DNA of 6,790 bases, taken from contig JAIEQT010000111.1 of NCBI GenBank assembly GCA_019747455.1, positions 1-6,790 on the forward strand, read 5' to 3'. A program made the translations under genes and the position numbers. Positions within the stretch are counted from its first letter, which is position 1. Each line of letters starts with the position of its first letter. Below the pieces are notes generated by a model that was not told the DNA's origin, ran no database searches, and worked only from the letters and a program-made list of their open reading frames with translations. This DNA is from Chitinophagaceae bacterium. GTDB lineage: Bacteria > Bacteroidota > Bacteroidia > Chitinophagales > Chitinophagaceae. Of the stretch, positions 1 to 6,155 are shown one piece after another.

Positions 1-76
1 ATTAATAAAAAAATTACTCTTTTCATAGTTGTTGTTTTTCATACTTATTCAAGCATCGTGCCAAACTTTGAGGAAA

Positions 77-107
77 GACGATAGACGATAGACGATAGAC
101 GATAGAC
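77..107. repeat. GACGATA heptanucleotide tandem array (copy 1)
   Basis: Four perfect head-to-tail copies of the 7-mer GACGATA (77-83, 84-90, 91-97, 98-104) followed by a partial GAC. Because seven is not a multiple of three, the TAG inside each unit falls in all three forward frames within three copies, so the array blocks translation on this strand. The reverse complement has no stops and produces a spurious low-complexity minus-strand reading frame. The same unit in the same orientation recurs at 4929-4963. Its function is unknown. It resembles in style the short tandem heptanucleotide repeats described in cyanobacteria, but no relationship is implied. Confidence 0.93.
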
Positions 108-141
108 CAGAACTTTTTATGTAAGGTAGTGTTATATAAAG

Positions 142-414
142 ATGACATTTACAGATATTGACAAAGACAGAATCATAGAAATGGCTTGGGAAGATCGAAC
201 TCCTTTTGAAGCCATCTACTTTCAATTCGGACTCATGGAAAAAGAGGTCATTGAGTTTATGCGTGCCAATAGCAAAGCGTCTAGTTTTAAAATGTGGAGA
301 AAACGAATGCAAGGTAGAAGCACGAAACACAGCTCACTTCGCGTATCGGGAATCGATAGATTCAAGTGCTCCCGACAAAAAGCCATCAGCATGAATAAAA
401 TTGCAAAGAGATAA
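142..414 (+). CDS. TIGR03643-family small conserved protein
   Basis: This 90-residue protein matches my recollection of the uncharacterised TIGR03643 family. Recognisable blocks are MAWEDRTPFEAI (residues 14-25), FGLMEKEVIEFMR (29-41), SSFKMWRKRMQGRSTKH (47-63) and RFKCSRQ (73-79). The first two blocks look like a helix-turn-helix-like pair of helices followed by a strongly basic stretch, so nucleic-acid binding is possible but unproven. There is no signal peptide or membrane segment. The family core is about 70-80 residues, so the last ten or so residues (AISMNKIAKR) are a basic lineage-specific tail. The ATG at 142 is chosen because the conserved block begins only 13 residues later and the upstream DNA is repeat. 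It appears to be a single-gene unit, convergent with the phosphoesterase. Function is unknown. Confidence 0.85.
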   Translation: MTFTDIDKDRIIEMAWEDRTPFEAIYFQFGLMEKEVIEFMRANSKASSFKMWRKRMQGRSTKHSSLRVSGIDRFKCSRQKAISMNKIAKR

Positions 415-420
415 AAAGAA

Positions 421-516
421 TCTTCAATTATCAATCTTCAATCTGATTATTTAAGGCATGATTCCAGATTGAAGATTCCAGATTCATAATTCATAATTCT
501 TAATTCTTAATTCTTA
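421..516. repeat. Degenerate AT-rich 7-bp-period repeat block
   Basis: Nearly the whole gap between the two convergent genes can be cut into 7-mers in one phase. TCTTCAA occurs at 421-427 and 435-441, TCCAGAT at 463-469 and 477-483, TCATAAT at 484-490 and 491-497, and TCTTAAT at 498-504 and 505-511. The intervening units (for example TGAAGAT at 470-476) are related in composition. The final unit at 512-518 contains the TAA stop codon of the minus-strand phosphoesterase, so the array abuts that gene directly. The unit differs from GACGATA elsewhere in the window but shares its 7-bp period. No coding potential is seen. Confidence 0.8.
433..477. terminator. 13-bp inverted repeat between convergent genes; possible bidirectional terminator
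   Basis: AATCTTCAATCTG at 433-445 is perfectly complementary to CAGATTGAAGATT at 465-477, with a 19-nt loop. It lies 18 nt past the stop of the plus-strand gene and 36 nt past the stop of the minus-strand gene, a position that suits a shared terminator. Against this, the stem is AT-rich, the loop is long, and no U-tract directly follows either arm. It may simply be a by-product of the heptamer array containing both TCTTCAA and its near-complement TGAAGAT. Confidence 0.35.
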
Positions 517-1773
517 CCTATCGCCCTTTTTCAACTCCAAGATAGTAATCTCGGGCAATATCCCTACCCTACCTGGATAGCCGATAAAACCAAAACCCCG
601 GTTAACATAGAGTTTGTTCTTACCATCTTCGTACAAACCTGCCCATTGTTTATACATCCACTGAACAGGGCTCCATTTAAAATAAGGATTTTCTAATCCG
701 AACTGCATGCCATGGGTATGTCCGGCCAACATTAGATCAATATCCGAATACTCAGGTTTTACCTGCGCATCCCAATGACTGGGGTCGTGACTCACCAATA
801 TCTTAAAGGGAATATTTTCGGTTCCTGGATAGGCTTCCTGCATTTTACCATACTTAGGGAACCGACCTTTAGCACCCCAATTTTCAATCCCTAATAAGGC
901 TATTTTTTCACCATTTTTTTCAATGATATGATGTTCATTCATTAATAGTCGCCATCCCATATCGGCATGCACTTGCTTAAGTGCTGCTAAATTGGCTTGC
1001 TTTGCTTCTGCCGAGGGCCAGGCAACATAATCTCCATAATCATGATTACCGAGCGTACTAAATACACCCAAGGGTGCCTGTAATCTGCCGAAAATTGACT
1101 TATACTCATCCATTTCACTGGCTCGATCGTTAACTAAATCTCCGGTAAATAAAATCATATCGGCCTGCTGGGTCATGATCAGATCAATACCCTTGGCTAC
1201 AGCCTCTTTATTTTGAAAACTACCGCTATGAATATCACTAATATGTACAAACCTAAACCCATCAAAGGATTTGGGCAGATGGGGGAATTTTAAAGTCAGT
1301 CTTTTTACCTGGTAGTTATACTTGTTACTAAACCCGTACAGCAGGGTTCCAAAAAGGGTACCCCCCAAGCCTAGGCCAAGCCAGCTTAAAAAAGTAGATC
1401 GAGATAGGGATTGGCCCTCTGCCAGCATGTCGCCCCCACTATTCCCAAAAACTTTCGCAATTAGCCATAAAGCCCCCCTACGTAAATCATCCGTTAAGAA
1501 GAAAACAGACCCTAACAATTTGGCTAAGAATAACCCCACCAGAATGGCAAATACATAATCGCGGAAAATTTTTGATTGCTGCAAAGCCGGAATAAACGGA
1601 AAGCATAGAATAGACACGATAGTGAGCGCGGAGATAACCCAGAAAGCCCCATGAATAAGCATCCTCCATTTTTCCCCTAAAGGCTGGGTTACCGTTTTAA
1701 CCGCCTGAAATACATACCAATCGAGCAATAACATAGTGCCCGCAACAACCCATAAAGTACCCGAATTACGCAT
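514..1773 (-). CDS. Membrane-anchored metallophosphoesterase (YkuE-like calcineurin fold)
   Basis: A 419-residue protein. The N-terminal third is a membrane domain with about four hydrophobic segments (roughly residues 5-25, 36-60, 70-93 and 129-148). The rest is a calcineurin-like phosphoesterase domain with the full set of metal-binding motifs: SDIHSGS (179-185), GDLVND (211-216), GNHDYG (242-247), SHD (328-330) and GHTHG (351-355). Family members are dinuclear metal phosphohydrolases. The YkuE-type branch is linked to membrane or lipid substrates, but the actual substrate here is unknown. The catalytic domain probably sits at the membrane; the side was not determined. The start is the ATG at 1773-1771; a TTG two codons upstream (1779) is possible but less likely. 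The TAA stop lies in the last unit of the heptamer array. It is transcribed divergently from the UPF0173 gene. Confidence 0.92.
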   Translation of the reverse strand: MRNSGTLWVVAGTMLLLDWYVFQAVKTVTQPLGEKWRMLIHGAFWVISALTIVSILCFPFIPALQQSKIFRDYVFAILVGLFLAKLLGSVFFLTDDLRRGALWLIAKVFGNSGGDMLAEGQSLSRSTFLSWLGLGLGGTLFGTLLYGFSNKYNYQVKRLTLKFPHLPKSFDGFRFVHISDIHSGSFQNKEAVAKGIDLIMTQQADMILFTGDLVNDRASEMDEYKSIFGRLQAPLGVFSTLGNHDYGDYVAWPSAEAKQANLAALKQVHADMGWRLLMNEHHIIEKNGEKIALLGIENWGAKGRFPKYGKMQEAYPGTENIPFKILVSHDPSHWDAQVKPEYSDIDLMLAGHTHGMQFGLENPYFKWSPVQWMYKQWAGLYEDGKNKLYVNRGFGFIGYPGRVGILPEITILELKKGDR

Positions 1774-1818
1774 ATACAAAATTGAAAATTAAAGATAGGC
1801 AAAGCAGCCTATAAGTCT

Positions 1819-1826
1819 TATTTTTG
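1819..1826 (+). promoter_or_regulatory. Candidate Bacteroidota -7 promoter element
   Basis: TATTTTTG matches the Bacteroidota -7 consensus TAnnTTTG at every fixed position and lies 18 nt before the ATG at 1845, in the divergent intergenic region upstream of the hydrolase-parA-parB run. A matching TTG -33 element at the usual spacing is not present, so this is only a weak candidate. It would imply a leader of about ten nucleotides. Confidence 0.27.
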
Positions 1827-1844
1827 GCAACTTAGTTAAGGTAT

Positions 1845-2526
1845 ATGAAATTCACTTATTATGGCCATTCCTGTTTTCAAGTGGAAACAAACGGAAAGAA
1901 AATTCTTTTCGATCCCTTTATTTCCCATAATGACTTAGCCAAGCATATCAATATTGAATCCATTAACCCCGATTTCATCTTTCTTTCGCATGGCCATACC
2001 GACCATATAGCCGATTGCACTGCCATAGCCAAACGTACCGGATGTATGGTTATTTGTAGCTGGGAAATATATGAATGGCTGCAAAAAAGAGGATTGACGA
2101 ATCTTCACCCCATGAATACCGGTGGGAAGTGGAATTTTGATTTTGGTAGCCTTAAATGTGTTGTAGCACAGCACAGCAGCGGGTTACCAGACGGATCTTA
2201 CGGCGGCAGCCCTATGGGTTGTATTGTTGAATCTAAAGAAGGTGCTTTTTACTACTCAAGTGACACGGCTTTAACACTCGATATGCAGTTAATCCCATTA
2301 TGGGCAAAACTAGATTATGCAGTACTATGTATTGGCGATAATTTTACGATGGGTGTGGCAGACGCCATTCGGTCTGCAGAAATGATCCAATGTAAAAGAA
2401 TCATTGGTGTACACTATAACACGTTCGGTTATATTAAAATAAATACCGGCTTCTGCAAAAACTAGTTTTGCAGAAGCCGGTAAAGAACTATTATTGCCGG
2501 AAATTGGTGAAACGATAAACGTATAA
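1845..2526 (+). pseudogene. UPF0173 metal-dependent hydrolase with C-terminal frameshift/premature stop
   Basis: This is a metallo-beta-lactamase-fold protein of the UPF0173 family. The open frame from the ATG at 1845 gives 206 residues and stops at TAG 2463-2465. All expected metal ligands are present: SHGHTDH (48-54, with H49, H51, D53 and H54), H110, D140 and H190 in GVHYNTF. The fold is otherwise typical (GHSCFQVE near the start, LFDPF at 21-25, IGDNFTMG at 163-170). The conserved tail is missing: after KIN the frame reads TGFCKN and stops. The expected tail, FAEAGKELLLPEIGETINV, is encoded from 2467 to TAA 2524-2526 in another frame. Restoring it would give about 226 residues, the usual family length. 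The break coincides with a perfect hairpin at 2445-2481. The truncated protein keeps its active site and might fold, so loss of function is not certain. The exact substrate is unknown. It lies 26 nt before parA. Confidence 0.85.
2445..2481. repeat. Perfect 16-bp inverted repeat with ACTAG loop disrupting the hydrolase
   Basis: ACCGGCTTCTGCAAAA (2445-2460) is the exact reverse complement of TTTTGCAGAAGCCGGT (2466-2481), with the 5-nt loop ACTAG, whose TAG is the premature stop. The right arm encodes the conserved F-A-E-A-G of the family tail in its proper frame, so it looks ancestral; the left arm encodes nothing family-like (TGFCKN). No poly-T tract follows the stem, so it is not a typical intrinsic terminator. 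No target-site duplication or transposase is associated with it. Confidence 0.95.
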
Positions 2527-2552
2527 AAGGATTTTATAAAGTATAGCATTTT

Positions 2553-3353
2553 ATGGCAAGAATTATTGGCGTGGCTAATCAAAAAGGAGGAGTAGGTAAA
2601 ACAACAACAGCTATTAATGTAGCTGCTAGTTTGGCTGTTTTAGAATATAAAACCCTTTTGGTAGATGCCGATCCCCAGGCCAACAGCACAACAGGCGTAG
2701 GTTTTGATTTACATAATATTACAAACAGTTTATACGACTGTATGGTAAATAATACCCCGGCTGCAGATGTAATTTTAAAAAGTGATATACCACATTTAGA
2801 TATCATCCCCTCTCATATAGATTTAGTAGGGGCCGAAATTGAAATGATCAATTACCCCAATCGCGAAAATGTGATGAAAAGTATTTTAGATGTGGTACGC
2901 GATCAATACGATTTCATCATTATCGACTGCTCTCCTTCCTTAGGACTCATCACGGTGAATTCTTTGGTTGCTTCAGATAGTGTGATTGTTCCGGTACAAT
3001 GCGAATTTTTTGCGTTGGAAGGATTGGGTAAATTACTTAATACTATTAAAATTGTTCAAAACCGATTAAATCCATCTTTGCAAATTGAAGGTATATTAAT
3101 GACCATGTATGATGGCCGTTTACGATTATGCAATCAGGTAGTAAGTGAAGTACGCAGGCATTTTGATGATATGGTTTTTTCAACCATCATACACCGTAAT
3201 ACCCGCCTGAGTGAGGCGCCCAGTGTAGGTAAGCCGGTGATTTTATACGATGCCGAAAGTAAAGGCGCTGTTAACTATCTCAATCTTTCGAAAGAGATCT
3301 TACAGAATAATGGAATGACACGTATATCTAATGAAGACAGAATAATTCAATGA
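2553..3353 (+). CDS. parA: Chromosome partitioning ATPase ParA (Soj)
   Basis: A 266-residue ParA/MinD-superfamily P-loop ATPase that binds DNA non-specifically as an ATP dimer and is released by ParB. The deviant Walker A motif KGGVGKTT occupies residues 11-18, with signature lysine K11 and catalytic-loop K16. Walker A' is LLVDADPQ (35-42, D38 and D40), Walker B is FIIIDCSPS (121-129, D125), and the C-terminal signature RNTRLSEAPS is at 205-214. Its length and the absence of an N-terminal DNA-binding extension place it with chromosomal type Soj rather than the longer plasmid P1/F type. The ATG at 2553 puts the P-loop near the N-terminus as expected. Its stop overlaps the parB start (ATGA at 3350-3353), implying translational coupling. 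It begins 26 nt after the native end of the hydrolase frame, with no clear promoter between, so read-through from the hydrolase is likely. Confidence 0.97.
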   Translation: MARIIGVANQKGGVGKTTTAINVAASLAVLEYKTLLVDADPQANSTTGVGFDLHNITNSLYDCMVNNTPAADVILKSDIPHLDIIPSHIDLVGAEIEMINYPNRENVMKSILDVVRDQYDFIIIDCSPSLGLITVNSLVASDSVIVPVQCEFFALEGLGKLLNTIKIVQNRLNPSLQIEGILMTMYDGRLRLCNQVVSEVRRHFDDMVFSTIIHRNTRLSEAPSVGKPVILYDAESKGAVNYLNLSKEILQNNGMTRISNEDRIIQ

Positions 3354-4273
3354 CAACACCTAAGCAAAATAAAGACCTGATCGGAAAAGGGCTTAGATCG
3401 CTCTTGCAAAATATTGATACCGATTTAAAGAATACAGCCGGTAATTTAAAAAATGAAGTGGTAGAACAAGCTGTAGCAAGCTCGCGTATTCCGCTTGCTG
3501 ATATTCAGGTAAACCCAAAGCAACCACGGAGAGATTTCGATGAACAGTCTTTACAAGAATTGGCTGAATCCATCAAACTACATGATATCATTCAACCACT
3601 TACCGTATCCCGGCTCGCAAATGGCAAGTATCAATTGATTGCCGGTGAACGTCGTTTTCGTGCTTCAAAAATAGCCGGTATTAAAGATGTGCCTGCTTAT
3701 ATCCGACAGGCTAATGACCAACAATTATTGGAATTAGCCTTGTTAGAAAATGTTCAGCGTGAAAACCTAAATGCCGTAGAAATGGGGTTGAGCTTTAAGC
3801 GAATGATGGAGGAGCTCAATTATACACAAGAGCAGGTTGCTGAACGAATGGGTAAAGAAAGAAGTACCGTTACGAACTATATCCGTATCCTTCGTTTACC
3901 ACCGGATATTTTGGCTGCGGTTAGGAATAATACAATAAGTTTCGGCCATGCGAGAGCTTTGGTCAATATCGATACCGTAGATAACCAACTATTTGCTTTT
4001 AAAGAAATTTTGCAGAAAGCATTGAGCGTACGACAAGCTGAAGAATTAGTTAGAAAATTATTCAAAAATAACAAAGTCGGTTCCAATACGAAAACAAATA
4101 GTAACGATTTGCCCCCTGCCTATCAAAAAATTGAAGATAACCTGGCTTCCCATTTTTCTACCAAAGTAAAAATGATACATAATAAAAAAGGGTATGGCAG
4201 TATCACTATTGAATACTATTCTTTAGATGAATTGAATAAGATATTGGATCAAATGAATATTACTGTAAGTTGA
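3350..4273 (+). CDS. parB: Chromosome partitioning protein ParB (Spo0J)
   Basis: A 307-residue ParB. The N-terminal GKGLRSLL (12-19) is the short segment that normally contacts ParA. The N-terminal nuclease-like/CTPase domain (about 45-140) contains NPKQPRRDF (55-63), GERRFRA (99-105, the CTP-binding and arginine-rich box) and ENVQRENLN (133-141). The central helix-turn-helix that recognises parS spans about 158-184 (YTQEQVAERMGKERSTVTNYI). A polar linker (about 243-253) leads to a C-terminal dimerisation domain (about 255-307). ParB loads at parS, slides as a CTP clamp and stimulates ParA ATPase for origin segregation. No full palindromic parS was found by eye in this window. All family motifs look intact. 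The TGA at 4271-4273 lies five bases before the next start codon. Confidence 0.97.
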   Translation: MTTPKQNKDLIGKGLRSLLQNIDTDLKNTAGNLKNEVVEQAVASSRIPLADIQVNPKQPRRDFDEQSLQELAESIKLHDIIQPLTVSRLANGKYQLIAGERRFRASKIAGIKDVPAYIRQANDQQLLELALLENVQRENLNAVEMGLSFKRMMEELNYTQEQVAERMGKERSTVTNYIRILRLPPDILAAVRNNTISFGHARALVNIDTVDNQLFAFKEILQKALSVRQAEELVRKLFKNNKVGSNTKTNSNDLPPAYQKIEDNLASHFSTKVKMIHNKKGYGSITIEYYSLDELNKILDQMNITVS

Positions 4274-4278
4274 TAGCT

Positions 4279-4950
4279 ATGAAACAAAAGAATATCCTAT
4301 TGATTTATTTTATGCTGCTTTTTTATCCTGGTTATACACAGGTTAATGGTGATAGCATCAATAGATTCATTGTTTCTGTTGAGCAAGATAGCATTAAGCC
4401 ATTTATCGATTCTGCTAAAATCATAAAAAAAAGAAAAGATTCTGTTTGGTTAGCTAATCATAATCCAAGAATTGCCACTCGAAGATCGGCTATGATACCA
4501 GGATGGGGACAAGCATACAACAGGGAATATTGGAAAATTCCTCTTGTGTATGGTTTATTGGCAGTACCTACTGCTGCCTATTTTTATAATAATAATTATT
4601 ACAAAAAAACAAAATTTGCCTACGAAGCAAAAGTTAAAGCAGCTGCCGGCGATTCAAGTGATTATGCAGCGATCGATCCGGAGTTGATTACATTAAGCCC
4701 GGGATCGTTGCAAAATTATAGAAATACCTTCCGAAGAGATAGAGATTATGCAATTCTCTGGTTCATCTTAGCATGGGGCTTACAAGTAGTAGACGCCACT
4801 GTTTTTGCCCACCTGAAACAATTCAATGTGAGTAGAGATCTGAGTATGCAAATACATCCACAGGTAAATCCTGTAACCAGAACACCCGCGCTTACACTCG
4901 CTTTTCAGTTCAGGGATGAGAGAAGAAAGACAATAGACAATAGACGATAG
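4279..4950 (+). CDS. DUF5683 domain membrane protein
   Basis: A 223-residue protein. An N-terminal signal or anchor segment (residues 1-20, KQKN then a hydrophobic run ending GYTQ) precedes a variable region. The DUF5683 core follows, with HNPRIATRRSAMIPGWGQAYN (61-81) and two hydrophobic segments at about 88-104 and 157-177 (ILWFILAWGLQVVDATVFAH). The APGWGQ-type motif is the hallmark of this Bacteroidota family, and the gene commonly follows parB and precedes dapB. No biochemical function is known. The ATG at 4279 is preferred over a TTG at 4270 because it gives a clean signal sequence; translation may be coupled to parB. The last seven residues (KTIDNRR) and the TAG stop are written by the heptamer array at 4929-4963, so the original C-terminus appears to have been altered by the repeat. 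Confidence 0.9.
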   Translation: MKQKNILLIYFMLLFYPGYTQVNGDSINRFIVSVEQDSIKPFIDSAKIIKKRKDSVWLANHNPRIATRRSAMIPGWGQAYNREYWKIPLVYGLLAVPTAAYFYNNNYYKKTKFAYEAKVKAAAGDSSDYAAIDPELITLSPGSLQNYRNTFRRDRDYAILWFILAWGLQVVDATVFAHLKQFNVSRDLSMQIHPQVNPVTRTPALTLAFQFRDERRKTIDNRR

Positions 4951-4963
4951 ACGATAGACGATA
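4929..4963. repeat. GACGATA/GACAATA heptanucleotide tandem array (copy 2)
   Basis: Five head-to-tail heptamers: GACAATA at 4929-4935 and 4936-4942, then GACGATA at 4943-4949, 4950-4956 and 4957-4963, followed by a degenerate GATAATT. It has the same unit and orientation as the array at 77-107, nearly 5 kb away. It overlaps the 3' end of the DUF5683 gene, supplying its stop codon, and separates the parAB-DUF5683 group from dapB. The G-to-A variant units at the 5' edge suggest divergence after expansion. Confidence 0.92.
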
Positions 4964-5004
4964 GATAATTGTGAAGATATTGCGCTTAATATTGAAAATT
5001 AAAT

Positions 5005-5724
5005 ATGAACATAGCACTTATAGGATATGGCAAAATGGGCAAAGCAATTGAGCAAATTGCCATTGAAAAAGGACATACCATTTCTTTAAAGATAGATATT
5101 GATAATGCCGCTGATTTGAATCCGGAGAATATCAAAGATATCGATGTAGCCATTGAATTTACCGGCCCTCATAGTGCCGTAGATAATTTGTTTACGTGTT
5201 TTGAATTAGGTATTCCCGTGGTGTGCGGTTCAACCGGCTGGCTGGCATCTTGGGATGCAGTGAAAATAAAATGTGAGGAAAAAAATGGTACATTAGTATA
5301 TGCCAGTAACTATAGTATTGGTGTGAACTTATTTTTTGAGATCAATAAGCAGCTAGCTAAACTCATGAATAACTACCCCGATTATGATGTTAGCATGAAA
5401 GAAATACATCATACAGCTAAAAAAGATGCTCCGAGCGGAACAGCTATAACCCTGGCAGAGCAAGTCATTGATTCATTAGATAGGAAGATTGGTTGGGAGC
5501 TAGGTAGCCAGGAAACAGCAGCTAACAAAATTGCCATAACCGCGGAAAGAATCGACCCTGCTCCGGGTACACATCATGTATTATATCATTCTTTGGTAGA
5601 CGATATAGAAATTATTCATACAGCACATAATAGAACAGGATTTGCAGGAGGTGCTGTAAAAGCGGCAGCATTTGCCGTTGGCAAGAAAGGGATTTTTAGT
5701 ATGAAAGAGGTACTAGGATTTTAA
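5005..5724 (+). CDS. dapB: 4-hydroxy-tetrahydrodipicolinate reductase DapB
   Basis: A 239-residue enzyme that reduces 4-hydroxy-tetrahydrodipicolinate with NAD(P)H in the cytoplasmic diaminopimelate/lysine pathway, supplying the peptidoglycan cross-linking residue. The N-terminal Rossmann domain starts with GYGKMG (7-12), with EFTGPHSA at 51-58 and CGSTGW at 74-79. The substrate domain carries the signature EIHHTAKKDAPSGTA (133-147), including the presumed proton donor H135 and catalytic K139, followed by HNRTGFAGGAVKAA (208-221). It is shorter than the E. coli enzyme (about 273 residues), as is usual for the Bacteroidota form. The ATG at 5005 follows an A-rich stretch (attgaaaattaaa) with no Shine-Dalgarno. 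The Rrf2 gene starts 10 nt after the stop, so co-transcription is likely. Confidence 0.96.
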   Translation: MNIALIGYGKMGKAIEQIAIEKGHTISLKIDIDNAADLNPENIKDIDVAIEFTGPHSAVDNLFTCFELGIPVVCGSTGWLASWDAVKIKCEEKNGTLVYASNYSIGVNLFFEINKQLAKLMNNYPDYDVSMKEIHHTAKKDAPSGTAITLAEQVIDSLDRKIGWELGSQETAANKIAITAERIDPAPGTHHVLYHSLVDDIEIIHTAHNRTGFAGGAVKAAAFAVGKKGIFSMKEVLGF

Positions 5725-5734
5725 ACTTGTATAT

Positions 5735-6145
5735 ATGCTTGCTAAAAAAACACAATATGCCATGAAGGCGTTGGCTTATATGGCCGATCGCCCGGGCGAT
5801 AACCCTATATTAATATCTGAGATAGCTGCTAAGAAGAAAATTCCACTTAAGTTTTTAGAGTCTATTCTACTGGAATTACGTAAGGCAGGCATACTAGAAA
5901 GTAAAAAAGGAAAAGGAGGGGGTTACTTTTTTAGTCAAGCCCCGGATACCATAAAATTGGCAGCTGTGATCCGATTAATGGAAGGGCCTATTGCACTATT
6001 ACCCTGTGTAAGCCTAAATTTTTATAAAAAATGTACGGATTGCAATGAAAAAAAATGTGGACTTAACAAAGTAATGAAAGAAGTACGCGACAATACATTG
6101 CAGGTTCTGGAAAATAGAACAGTTGCAGATTTATCTATTATGTAA
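5735..6145 (+). CDS. Rrf2-family transcriptional regulator with cysteine cluster
   Basis: A 136-residue Rrf2 protein, the usual family length. The N-terminal winged helix-turn-helix starts MLAKKTQYAMKAL (1-13); the recognition region is about 27-55 (ISEIAAKKKIPLKFLESILLELRKAG), and the wing contains KGKGGGYFF (58-66). Four cysteines, C91, C100, C103 and C108, lie where IscR and relatives ligate a [2Fe-2S] cluster, though the spacing differs from the three-cysteine IscR pattern (C92, C98, C104). The protein is therefore probably a redox, iron-sulfur or sulfur-metabolism sensor, but the exact signal and targets cannot be read from the sequence. It does not adjoin isc or suf genes here. It sits 10 nt after dapB and 10 nt before the DUF3575 gene, suggesting one transcript and possible autoregulation from an upstream promoter. 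Confidence 0.93.
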   Translation: MLAKKTQYAMKALAYMADRPGDNPILISEIAAKKKIPLKFLESILLELRKAGILESKKGKGGGYFFSQAPDTIKLAAVIRLMEGPIALLPCVSLNFYKKCTDCNEKKCGLNKVMKEVRDNTLQVLENRTVADLSIM

Positions 6146-6155
6146 ACTCAATAAC

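Noticed and set aside
77..107. CRISPR array
   Set aside because: The units are 7 bp with no spacers and no cas genes are nearby; it is a simple tandem repeat.
49..330. Minus-strand open frame opposite the TIGR03643 gene
   Set aside because: It includes the reverse complement of the GACGATA array, which is stop-free by construction, and runs antisense to a conserved gene.
2445..2481. Hairpin as a rho-independent terminator
   Set aside because: The stem is strong but is followed by AAAGAAC rather than a T-tract, and its right arm is conserved coding sequence of the hydrolase.
2445..2481. Hairpin as a mini-transposon or REP-like insertion
   Set aside because: No target-site duplication is seen, and the tract replaces about the expected number of bases rather than adding them.
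2506..2513. GGTGAAAC as a parS half-site near parA
   Set aside because: There is no complementary GTTTCAC half beside it and no CACGTG core in the window; the bases encode the conserved GET of the hydrolase tail.
2325..2582. Minus-strand open frame across the hydrolase-parA junction
   Set aside because: It is antisense to the conserved hydrolase tail and the parA start, and resembles no known family.
4270..4278. TTG at 4270 as the DUF5683 start
   Set aside because: The ATG at 4279 gives a standard signal sequence, and the extra three residues add nothing recognisable.
5722..5729. TAAACTTG as a promoter for the Rrf2 gene
   Set aside because: One fixed position of TAnnTTTG fails and it lies only 5 nt before the ATG, leaving no room for a leader; it also overlaps the dapB stop.
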